The notes under the pieces: generated by a model
The model's database searches: none
Seen by the model: only the letters and a program-made list of their open reading frames with translations
Told to the model about the DNA's origin: nothing
In this document: in pieces, positions 1 through 5,384 of the stretch
Position numbering within the stretch: position 1 is the first letter of the stretch
How the letters are laid out: the number at the start of each line of letters is the position of its first letter
Program-made: the position numbers and the translations under genes
Assembly: GCA_017652965.1 (NCBI GenBank)
Contig: JAGBZZ010000230.1
Location: forward strand, 1 to 5,430
DNA length: 5,430 nt
Direction: 5' to 3'
Origin: Clostridia bacterium
GTDB taxonomy: Bacteria > Bacillota_A > Clostridia > Oscillospirales > CAG-272

Positions 1-2
1 CC

Positions 3-92
3 CGCTTTGTCACACCGGACGGCCGCCGCTTTGTCTTCGACTGGTACGGCCTTTACTACGGCTCGCGCAATTTCTACACCTGGAACAACTGA
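3..92 (+). CDS. C-terminal end of an unidentified protein (5'-truncated by window edge)
   Basis: An open frame enters from the left edge and gives 29 residues before a TGA stop at 90-92. The tail is rich in aromatic residues and ends Tyr-Thr-Trp-Asn-Asn. Codon use is C/G-ending (GTC, GAC, GGC, CGC, TAC, ACC), like the other genes here, which argues for real coding sequence in this frame. Too little remains to assign a family. It is followed about 20 bp later by a strong hairpin, as expected at a transcript end. The start and most of the gene lie outside the window. Confidence 0.55.
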   Translation, partial: RFVTPDGRRFVFDWYGLYYGSRNFYTWNN

Positions 93-113
93 AAGCACAA
101 ACCCTTACACAAG

Positions 114-165
114 CAGAAAAGAGAGAACAAAACGGTTTTAATCCGTAGTGTACTCTCTTTTTCTG
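114..165. terminator. Long A/T-flanked hairpin, probable bidirectional terminator
   Basis: The arm CAGAAAAGAGAG (114-125) pairs with CTCTCTTTTTCTG (153-165) with one bulged T. Inside lie a short AAC/GTT helix-like extension (127-129 with 149-151 is A-T, C-G, A-T) and a 4-bp ACGG/CCGT stem (132-135 with 143-146) closing a 7-nt loop. The right arm carries a run of five T and the left arm a run of four A, so a U-rich tract would be made in either direction. It sits 21 bp after the stop of the partial plus-strand gene. It also lies downstream of the minus-strand operon, past the repeat array. No terminator activity can be measured from sequence alone. Confidence 0.6.
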
Positions 166-168
166 TTA

Positions 169-377
169 GTGATGTTTTTGCTATCGCAAAAGTGATGTTA
201 TTCGCTTTGCTCATAATGATGTTGCGCGCCAAGGCTCGCAATGATGTGATGTTTGCCCACTACGCCTTTAGGCGTAACATCATTCACGCAGTGAACATCA
301 CAAGGCGAAGCCGACATCATTTGCCCGCAAGGGCAAACATCATTCAGCGTGATTTGTCCGTTAAGGACATCACGCTG
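169..377. repeat. Palindromic array of mini-hairpins separated by inverted GTGATGTT / AACATCAC boxes
   Basis: The left half carries (A/G)TGATGTT-type boxes at 169-176, 192-199, 216-223, 241-247 (one base short) and 246-253. The right half carries the inverted form AACATCA(T/C) at 276-283, 294-301, 314-320 (partial), 336-343 and 367-373 (partial). Small hairpins lie between most of the boxes. They include TTTTGC-TATC-GCAAAA (176-191), a TTGCG/CGCAA stem (222-241), the central TACGCC-TTTA-GGCGTA (261-276), TTCAC-GCA-GTGAA (283-295), GGC-GAA-GCC (304-312) and TTTGCCC-GCAA-GGGCAAA (320-337). The last is a bulged stem with arms 345-353 and 369-377. Left and right boxes are complementary, so the element can fold either as a comb of small hairpins or as one long branched stem. 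A 69-codon frame across it is composed of the repeat itself and is not a credible gene. Confidence 0.85.
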
Positions 378-393
378 TCTGCGGGCGGTTTTT
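345..393 (+). terminator. Terminal hairpin of the array followed by a T-tract
   Basis: The arm CAGCGTGAT (345-353) pairs perfectly with ATCACGCTG (369-377). Above it, GTCC (356-359) pairs with GGAC (365-368) around a GTTAA loop, with two unpaired T on the left. This is followed by TCT, then GCGGGCGG and five T (389-393). The T-tract is separated from the stem by about 11 nt, so termination by this hairpin alone would be inefficient. GCGGGC (381-386) could instead pair with GCCCGC at 323-328, placing the T-tract directly after a helix. The site is 5 bp from the end of the oxidoreductase gene on the other strand. Confidence 0.4.
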
Positions 394-397
394 CCTT

Positions 398-1390
398 TTA
401 GCCTTGATTGCCAAGGTCGGCCACCGCCTGGATGCGCAGGGTCGCACGCGAAACGGCGATCGCCTCGGCGGTGGTCATCATGGAGGGTCTGCCCTCGATC
501 TCATCGAGGAAGTTGTCAAGCACCGTGCCGCGGGGCTCGGCCGCCTCGATTTTGCGCGGTGCGCTCTCCCCGTCAAGGCAGAGGGTAACGCCCGGCTCCG
601 TCACGTTGAAGGAAAGCATGCCCCGCTCGCCCCATACGTGGAACTCCCAATAGTAGGGATAGGTGTAGCCCATCGTGTTGGGGGCGGAATAGGAGATATC
701 GGCAAGCACACCGGCACCGCCCGACAGGGTCAGCATAAACTGGCCGCAATCAAGGAAGTGCGGCTCGGCCTTGGCGTAGGCGTTATAGGTACGGGCGGCG
801 TTCACCCTTTCCACCGTCTTGCCGGTGAGGTAGGTCAGAAGGTCGATCCCGTGGACGGCAATGTCGTTGATGACCCCGCCGTGCTTGCCCTCCTCAAAGT
901 ACCAGGCAGGGCGGGTGCCGTACTGCAGGGGATGCTGACCGCCAAACTGGATATTGTGGATAGGCCCAAGCGTGCCCGCCTCAATCAGCGCCTTGGCGGC
1001 AAGGACGTTGCCGTTATGGCGCAGATCCAGCATCAGCCCGACAGAAAGGCCGCGCTCGGCCGAAAGCCGCTCGATCTCGGCAAGCTCCTCCTGCGAGGTG
1101 CAAAGCGGCTTATCCGCGATCACGTGCTTACCTGCACGCAGGGCACGGATGGCATGGCTGCCGCGGATGCCGTAATAGTCACCGATGGCAATAGCGTCCA
1201 CGCTCTCGTCGGCCAGCACCTCGTCAAGCGTCTTATAGGGAAAGGTCATGCCGTGGGTCTTTTCCGCCGCCTCACGCGTTTCATCGTGCGGCTCGTAAGC
1301 GCCGGCAAACTCGGCGCGCGGGCTTTCACAAATGAGGCGGTACAGCATAAAGATGTGCCCGTGACGGCATCCGACAATTGCAATTTTCAT
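398..1390 (-). CDS. Gfo/Idh/MocA family NAD(P)-dependent oxidoreductase
   Basis: A 330-residue protein of normal family length, probably cytoplasmic. The superfamily oxidises or reduces sugars, polyols and related compounds with NAD(P). Residues 1 to about 120 form the Rossmann-type domain, with strand KIAIVG (2-7), a glycine/histidine-rich turn G7-C-R-H-G-H12, the segment DAIAIGDYYGIRGSHAIRAL (65-84), and D93-K94-P95 in place of the usual EKP. The C-terminal part carries D176 and H180 in GGVINDIAVHGIDLL. Lys94, Asp176 and His180 match the Lys, Asp and His catalytic set of inositol dehydrogenase-like members. The substrate cannot be read. The start is the ATG at 1388-1390, supported by AGGAG (complement of 1397-1401) six bases upstream. 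It is the last gene of the operon, 76 bp after the UPF0340 gene. The nucleotide-binding turn departs from GxGxxG. Confidence 0.92.
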   Translation of the reverse strand: MKIAIVGCRHGHIFMLYRLICESPRAEFAGAYEPHDETREAAEKTHGMTFPYKTLDEVLADESVDAIAIGDYYGIRGSHAIRALRAGKHVIADKPLCTSQEELAEIERLSAERGLSVGLMLDLRHNGNVLAAKALIEAGTLGPIHNIQFGGQHPLQYGTRPAWYFEEGKHGGVINDIAVHGIDLLTYLTGKTVERVNAARTYNAYAKAEPHFLDCGQFMLTLSGGAGVLADISYSAPNTMGYTYPYYWEFHVWGERGMLSFNVTEPGVTLCLDGESAPRKIEAAEPRGTVLDNFLDEIEGRPSMMTTAEAIAVSRATLRIQAVADLGNQG

Positions 1391-1466
1391 AGTATGCTCC
1401 TCTTATGAACGGTAAAAATACTCTTGTAGCTTAAAGGCCGCCGCGCACCTGTCAAGGGCGTGGGGC

Positions 1467-2009
1467 TTACAGGAGGGTCTCGTCGTAGACAGCCCGTACC
1501 CCGCCGATGAATTTCGGGCGGGTGCGCGCCGCCACCACAAGCGCCTCACCGATGCGGGAATTTTCTAACCGTACGGGGACGGCGACCCGCCGCAGATGCA
1601 TCCCGATAAGGGTAAGGCCGATATCCAGCCCCGCATCCGCCATCACAGCCTCCACCACCACAGGATGGCGGAAGGCGGCATAGGCCGCCGTAGCCATCGA
1701 GCCGCCCGCCTTCGGCTGCGGCACGACGTTTACGATCTCAAGCCCGCGTGCGGCCTCCTCCTCTAAGACGATCGCACGGTTCAGATGCTCGCAGCACTGG
1801 AAGGCAAGATGCACCCCGCGGGCGCTTGCCGCCTCGTACAGCCCGCGAAAGACGGCGGCCGCCACCTCGGGGGCCGAGTTCGTCCCGATCCGATCCCCAA
1901 GGATCTCGCTGGTCGAGCAGCCGACCACCAGGATACTGCCGGCCTGCAGGGCGGCCTTCTCGATCAGCTCGGTGGCTGTCAGGCGCGCCTGGTTATAAAG
2001 TGCTTCCAT
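1467..2009 (-). CDS. UPF0340 / DUF436 family protein (TIGR01440, YwlG-like)
   Basis: A 180-residue protein matching the whole length of the UPF0340 (YwlG) family of Bacillota. Family hallmarks run in order: VGCSTSEI (29-36), GTNSAPEVA (42-50), FQCCEHLNRA (70-79), AGGSMATAAY (101-110), DAGLDIGLTLIGMHL (125-139) and ARTRPKFIGGVRAVY (161-175). The conserved Cys31, Cys72, Cys73, Glu74, His75 and His138 are all present, so the protein looks intact. No biochemical function is established for the family as far as I know. There is no signal peptide or membrane segment, so it is probably cytoplasmic. The start at 2007-2009 has AGAGGA (complement of 2015-2020) five bases upstream, within the short gap after the lipoprotein stop. 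That 15-bp spacing indicates co-transcription with the lipoprotein gene. The symbol is left blank because orthology to ywlG was not tested. Confidence 0.93.
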   Translation of the reverse strand: MEALYNQARLTATELIEKAALQAGSILVVGCSTSEILGDRIGTNSAPEVAAAVFRGLYEAASARGVHLAFQCCEHLNRAIVLEEEAARGLEIVNVVPQPKAGGSMATAAYAAFRHPVVVEAVMADAGLDIGLTLIGMHLRRVAVPVRLENSRIGEALVVAARTRPKFIGGVRAVYDETLL

Positions 2010-2024
2010 AGTCTTCCTCTTTTC

Positions 2025-4166
2025 TTATTCCACCGTCACGTACAGATAGCTTTGCGCCATCCCGCTTGCCGTGCCAAGGTAGCAAAGGATGCGGTAGCGC
2101 CCCGCCGTGATCGGCTCACCCTCCGCAAGGGGGGTGCCGTCCTCATGCTCGGGCACGGCGCCGCGGGCGGGGGCACCGTAGGCAAGGATCTCAAGGATCA
2201 TCGCGCGGGAAAGCTCCTCGTAGGTATAGCCTGCCGCAGTCGCGGGGAGGCTGAGATGGCGGACGTTGGCGATCTCGTACACAAGGTGGAGGTTTTCTCC
2301 GTGTGCGACCGCATCGATCTGCATCAGAGAGGAGGCGATCCTGCCCTCCTCCACCGTCACAAAGGCGATCGGCACAAGCTCGCTTACGCGAATGCCGTCC
2401 TCCCTCGTGGCCATATAGACAACGGCCGCATAGGTGCCGCGATCCAGCCCCTGCGGCACGGCATAGTGCCCCGTGGCCGTCAGGGTGATCGCCTTACCCG
2501 AAAAGACGGTGGCGATCTCCTCGCCCCCCGAAAGCGGGACGGTGTTGACCCCGATCGGGTTGCCCTCCACGTCGATCAGCGAAAGGGCGACCTTCAGGAC
2601 GTATTCCTCCCCCTCCTCAAAAAGGGCAAGGTCGGAGGCCGTGGCCGAGATGCCCGCAAGCGAGATCTGTCCACCCCTAAAGCTGTTGCTCCCCGCCGTT
2701 ACCGCAAGGGGGGCAAAGTGCGCCCTGCGCGAAAGCTTTTGCTTTTCGGTCGCAACGGCGAAATCCTTCACCTCGTCGTAGGCGGCATAGGCCTCGTCAT
2801 ACTTCGAAAGCAGGACGTCACGGCCGCGCTCGGCACTTTCAAGGCTTGTCACCTTATGGCCGAAGAAGGAGAAGCTTTCGCCAAAGTTCTCGGCAAAGGA
2901 CTTGGCGTGCGCCACCGAGGTGGCGGCCGTCTCCATATCGCAGGACAGCGAAAGCCCGATCTCTGCGGCATACTCGCCAAAGGCGACAAAGGCGCCATCA
3001 AGCGACATTTGGGGCTCGACCATCGCAAAGGTCATAGAGCCGTAGTACGTCCCCTCCCCGTACAGATACTGCACGTAGCCGCTCTCGGGGGCAAACGTGT
3101 TTTTCGGGAAGGCGTTGATATCGCTTGAGGGGGTGGTGTAGGTGCCCTTCCCGGTGACGATGGTATCCAAGCTGTTCGTGGCGTATACCCGCTCCTCTCC
3201 CTCCACGTACGCCGTGGGGGTGGAGACCGAAACCAGGCCGTCCGCAATGGCGGTAAAGTACAGGTCAAGCCGATAGGTGTTGGAGTCATCCCGCACGCGG
3301 AAAAGCTCGCGGTTATTCAGCGGGTCAAAGACGGTGTACCACTCCTTGCGGGTGCCCGCACTGTCCATGGTAAGCTGTGCCCCGTATCCGAGCCCGTCCT
3401 TGATGATATAGGGCGAAAAGTTTACGTGCCCACGGCCTATCGCCTCGTCGTAGAAATAGCCGAAGCGGGTGTTGACCCAGTACCCACGGGTGTTTTCGGC
3501 GATAAAGTAATCCTCAAAGCCGTTCGAGTTGCAGTACATATATTCGTACCGCTCCCCGGGGATCAGGACGGTGCGGATGCGCCCCGTCGTCCCATCGTCG
3601 TACGAATAGAAGGAATACATCTCGTAGACGTTTTTGGCCGTCTCGTCGGTATAGCGGTAATAGACGTGAATATTCTGCTCGGCAGTCAGGACAAGCAGGA
3701 CGTCCTTCGTCTCATACACGCGCAGCATATGCATCTCTCCGCCAACGGCCACCCATTTGTCGGTGACACCGACCTCATCCTTCATATGCGAGATCGCGGC
3801 GGCCGCCGCGGTCGCTTCCCGCTCGATCCCTCCAAGGAACTGATCAAACTCCACCATCGAGGAGGAGAACGGGTCAAAATCCGAAGCCTGGTAGGTGTGC
3901 CCCTCGGTCAAAAAGCTCTCCCCCCGGATGCCCAAGCGCTTTTCGCTTGTGCGGTGATAGGTCGTAGCCTTGGAAAGCGGGGCACTCAGCCCAACGTTTA
4001 TATCCTTGGCCACATGGTCGGGGTCAAGGCGCTCGTTAGCCAGCAAAAGCCGTGCGGCCTCGGTACCCGAATCCAGCTTCTTTGCAAAAAGGCCGCACCC
4101 CGCCAGCGAGGTCGTCAGGCTGACCAGCATCGCGGCGACAAGGGCAAGGGACAGTACTCTTTTCAT
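2025..4166 (-). CDS. Large lipoprotein of unknown function
   Basis: The preferred start is the ATG at 4164-4166, giving 713 residues. An in-frame ATG two codons upstream (4170-4172) is unlikely because AAGGAG abuts it with no spacing, while the chosen ATG sits six bases from it. The N-terminus MKRVLSLALVAAMLVSL is a signal peptide ending in the lipobox LAGC, with lipidated Cys24, so the mature protein should be anchored outside the membrane. Residues about 70-385 are rich in Tyr, Phe and Trp and alternate like beta strands. Residues about 390-480 look helical. Residues about 485-713 read as two beta-rich, Ig-like segments ending YLYVTVE. I recognise no family motif, catalytic site or sorting signal, and no sugar-binding-protein signature. 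It is the first gene of the operon and probably a surface binding or assembly protein (inference). Confidence 0.88.
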   Translation of the reverse strand: MKRVLSLALVAAMLVSLTTSLAGCGLFAKKLDSGTEAARLLLANERLDPDHVAKDINVGLSAPLSKATTYHRTSEKRLGIRGESFLTEGHTYQASDFDPFSSSMVEFDQFLGGIEREATAAAAAISHMKDEVGVTDKWVAVGGEMHMLRVYETKDVLLVLTAEQNIHVYYRYTDETAKNVYEMYSFYSYDDGTTGRIRTVLIPGERYEYMYCNSNGFEDYFIAENTRGYWVNTRFGYFYDEAIGRGHVNFSPYIIKDGLGYGAQLTMDSAGTRKEWYTVFDPLNNRELFRVRDDSNTYRLDLYFTAIADGLVSVSTPTAYVEGEERVYATNSLDTIVTGKGTYTTPSSDINAFPKNTFAPESGYVQYLYGEGTYYGSMTFAMVEPQMSLDGAFVAFGEYAAEIGLSLSCDMETAATSVAHAKSFAENFGESFSFFGHKVTSLESAERGRDVLLSKYDEAYAAYDEVKDFAVATEKQKLSRRAHFAPLAVTAGSNSFRGGQISLAGISATASDLALFEEGEEYVLKVALSLIDVEGNPIGVNTVPLSGGEEIATVFSGKAITLTATGHYAVPQGLDRGTYAAVVYMATREDGIRVSELVPIAFVTVEEGRIASSLMQIDAVAHGENLHLVYEIANVRHLSLPATAAGYTYEELSRAMILEILAYGAPARGAVPEHEDGTPLAEGEPITAGRYRILCYLGTASGMAQSYLYVTVE

Positions 4167-4172
4167 AAGCAT

Positions 4173-4178
4173 CTCCTT
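4173..4178 (-). promoter_or_regulatory. Ribosome binding site that sets the lipoprotein start
   Basis: The minus strand reads AAGGAG followed directly by ATG-CTT-ATG-AAA-AGA. The first ATG has zero spacing from the Shine-Dalgarno sequence, the second has six bases. The second is therefore the likely initiation codon, which also gives the more typical signal peptide start Met-Lys-Arg. Confidence 0.75.
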
Positions 4179-4199
4179 ATATTCTTATTTTTTATGCGG

Positions 4200-4215
4200 C
4201 GGCCACGGTCGGCCG
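4200..4215 (-). other. Small hairpin in the 5' leader of the lipoprotein operon
   Basis: CGGCC (4200-4204) and GGCCG (4211-4215) form a 5-bp GC stem with a 6-nt loop inside the predicted ~60-nt leader between the promoter and the ribosome binding site. It does not overlap the ribosome binding site and is not followed by a T-run on the minus strand, so no regulatory switch is evident. It may be chance in GC-rich DNA. Confidence 0.3.
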
Positions 4216-4232
4216 TAGGTTTTTTTGCTGTC

Positions 4233-4261
4233 AGTATATCATATTTGAAGGAAGAATGCAA
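4233..4261 (-). promoter_or_regulatory. Sigma-A-type promoter of the lipoprotein-UPF0340-oxidoreductase operon
   Basis: On the minus strand a -35 box TTGCAT (complement of 4256-4261) is followed by exactly 17 bases and a -10 box TATACT (complement of 4233-4238). TG one base upstream of the -10 makes an extended -10 element. The predicted start site is near 4226, giving a leader of about 60 nt before the chosen ATG at 4166. The local AT-richness of 4221-4257 contrasts with the GC-rich genes on both sides. Confidence 0.75.
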
Positions 4262-4278
4262 GGCGTTTTTTCGGATTT

Positions 4279-4290
4279 CCCCGCGCGGGG
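4279..4290. promoter_or_regulatory. 12-bp perfect palindrome between divergent promoters (candidate operator)
   Basis: CCCCGCGCGGGG reads the same on both strands. It lies 17 bp upstream of the minus-strand -35 box and 44 bp upstream of the plus-strand -35 box, a place where a dimeric regulator could act on both. It is low-complexity G/C sequence in a GC-rich genome, so chance is a real alternative. No regulator gene is in the window. Confidence 0.3.
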
Positions 4291-4334
4291 GTGGCAGGCG
4301 GGGGCTTCTTTTCGTTTTTTTCTGCCCCTCGCTC

Positions 4335-4363
4335 TTGCATCCCGCGCGTGAGCGTGCTATAAT
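4335..4363 (+). promoter_or_regulatory. Sigma-A-type promoter of the amidohydrolase gene
   Basis: A -35 box TTGCAT (4335-4340) is followed by a 17-bp spacer and a consensus -10 box TATAAT (4358-4363). TG at 4355-4356 provides an extended -10. The expected start site is about 4370-4371, giving a ~37-nt leader to the ATG at 4408. The -35 box and spacer length are identical to those of the divergent operon promoter. Confidence 0.8.
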
Positions 4364-4395
4364 GGATGCTATCAAAGACGGGCGCGAGGCGCAAG

Positions 4396-4400
4396 AAAGG
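4396..4400 (+). promoter_or_regulatory. Ribosome binding site that sets the amidohydrolase start
   Basis: AAAGG lies seven bases before the ATG at 4408-4410. The earlier in-frame ATG at 4366 falls between the -10 box and the predicted transcription start, so it would not be in the mRNA made from this promoter. Confidence 0.65.
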
Positions 4401-4407
4401 CATTGCC

Positions 4408-5214
4408 ATGAAATCCTATCCGATCATCGATTTCCACTGTCATATCTACCCCGACAAGATCGCAAAGAAGGCCTCGCAAAGCACCGGCGAATTTTATCAT
4501 ATGCCCTCGCGGCTTGACGGCAGGATCTCCACCCTCATCGCACGCGGGGAGGCCGCGGGCATTTCGCATTTTGTGGTGCAGTCTGTCGCCACAACGCCAA
4601 AGCAGGTCTCCAGCATCAACCGCTTTATTGCCGATGCGGTGGCGGCCGGCGGCGGCCGCTTCACCGGGCTTGGCACCCTTCACCCCGACAGCACCGATAT
4701 AGAGGCGGAGATCGGCGAGATCATCGCCCTCGGGCTTCGCGGGGTCAAGCTGCACCCGGATATCCAGGCCGTCGCCATTGACGACCCCCGCATGCATAAG
4801 ATCTACGAGCTTTGCCGCGGGCGGCTGCCGATCCTGATGCACACGGGCGACCACCGCTTTGACTACTCCAACCCCAACCGCATGCAGCCGATCCTTGCCG
4901 CCTATCCCGACCTTACCGTGATCGGGGCGCATTTCGGGGGCTGGTCGGTCTGGGAGGATGCGGTCGCGCGGCTTTCTGCCTATCCGAACCTGTACGTGGA
5001 CTGCTCCTCCACCCTCTACGCCGTCACACGGGAAAGGGCGCGCGAGCTGATCGATGCCTACGGGGCGGGGCGGGTGCTTTTCGGCACCGATTATCCGATG
5101 TGGCTCCCCGAAAGCGAGATCGAGCTTTTCATGCAAATCGACCTTACCGAGGACGAGCGGCGGGACATCCTCTACCGCAATGCCGCCACCCTGCTTGGTA
5201 TACCGATACCGTGA
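4408..5214 (+). CDS. Metal-dependent amidohydrolase (amidohydrolase-2 / ACMSD-like TIM barrel)
   Basis: A 268-residue protein with the layout of the amidohydrolase-2 branch (PF04909 type), whose members hydrolyse or decarboxylate small organic molecules using a bound divalent metal. It opens IIDFHCHIYP, with the HxH metal motif at His10 and His12. It continues with RGVKLHP (111-117), ILMHTGD (142-148, His145), GAHFGG (173-178, His175) and FGTDYP (225-230, Asp228). These are the expected metal-ligand and catalytic positions along the barrel, so the enzyme looks complete. There is no signal peptide, so it is cytoplasmic. The start at 4408 is preferred over ATG 4366 because of the promoter and the AAAGG site. 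It is transcribed alone, divergently from the oxidoreductase operon. The substrate is unknown; hydrolase and decarboxylase activities are equally possible. Confidence 0.9.
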   Translation: MKSYPIIDFHCHIYPDKIAKKASQSTGEFYHMPSRLDGRISTLIARGEAAGISHFVVQSVATTPKQVSSINRFIADAVAAGGGRFTGLGTLHPDSTDIEAEIGEIIALGLRGVKLHPDIQAVAIDDPRMHKIYELCRGRLPILMHTGDHRFDYSNPNRMQPILAAYPDLTVIGAHFGGWSVWEDAVARLSAYPNLYVDCSSTLYAVTRERARELIDAYGAGRVLFGTDYPMWLPESEIELFMQIDLTEDERRDILYRNAATLLGIPIP

Positions 5215-5275
5215 AAGAGGCGTGCGGATTTCGGAACTCTAAATTCAATCGGGTCGCGAGGATGCAAAAATGATC

Positions 5276-5300
5276 CCCCCGTAAAAAACGGGGGTATTTC
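5276..5300 (+). terminator. GC-rich hairpin downstream of the amidohydrolase
   Basis: CCCCCG (5276-5281) pairs with CGGGGG (5289-5294) around the loop TAAAAAA, followed by TATTTC. It lies 61 bp after the amidohydrolase stop. The T-tract is short, so it may pause or only partly terminate. On the opposite strand the stem is followed within a few bases by five T, so it could also serve transcription arriving from the right. Confidence 0.55.
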
Positions 5301-5331
5301 AGTTTCGGGTAAAACCCTAAATATTACCGGC

Positions 5332-5354
5332 GACGCACAAGTGCGCTTTTTATT
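5332..5354 (+). terminator. Rho-independent terminator with T5ATT tail
   Basis: CGCA (5334-5337) pairs with TGCG (5342-5345) around CAAG. G5332 can pair with C5346 across a bulged A. The stem is followed at once by TTTTTATT (5347-5354). The stem is short but the tail is the best in this 3' region, making this a likely main transcript end for the amidohydrolase. Confidence 0.5.
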
Positions 5355-5384
5355 GGCCTGCCAGCCGTGCAATTGTTACTTGCT

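Noticed and set aside
169..377. CRISPR array
   Set aside because: The boxes are only 7-9 bp, spacers are themselves hairpins of uneven length, and the second half is inverted; CRISPR repeats are longer, direct and evenly spaced. No cas gene is present.
192..401. A 69-codon frame through the hairpin array
   Set aside because: Its codons are made of the repeated boxes and hairpin arms, it has no ribosome binding site that I can see, and structure rather than coding explains the sequence.
404..1408. A 334-codon plus-strand frame antisense to the oxidoreductase
   Set aside because: It is opposite a well-supported enzyme gene, has no family motifs, and is explained by the GC-rich third codon positions of the real gene. 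Its start also lies inside the real gene's 3' end.
1428..1455. Internal promoter before the oxidoreductase on the minus strand
   Set aside because: A perfect TTGACA -35 exists (complement of 1450-1455), but the best -10 at allowed spacing is TAAGCT with only about three matches to TATAAT. Operon read-through is the simpler account.
1785..3128. A 447-codon plus-strand frame across the UPF0340 and lipoprotein genes
   Set aside because: It crosses two real genes on the other strand, is very rich in Arg, Gly and His, and lacks recognisable domains, all typical of antisense shadows in biased-codon DNA.
4301..4328. GGGGC/GCCCC hairpin with an 18-nt T-rich loop before the amidohydrolase promoter
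   Set aside because: The loop is large, the T-run is in the loop rather than after the stem, and the stem is a low-complexity G/C match.
3426..4517. A 363-codon plus-strand frame running from the lipoprotein through the divergent promoters
   Set aside because: It covers both promoters and the start of the amidohydrolase in another frame and shows no domain; a chance open frame.
4372..5136. A 254-codon minus-strand frame antisense to the amidohydrolase
   Set aside because: The plus strand carries a complete amidohydrolase with all metal-binding motifs; the antisense product has no motif.
5172..5372. A 66-codon minus-strand frame over the 3' hairpins
   Set aside because: It overlaps the end of the amidohydrolase gene and two terminator-like hairpins, and shows no motif or ribosome binding site I can support.
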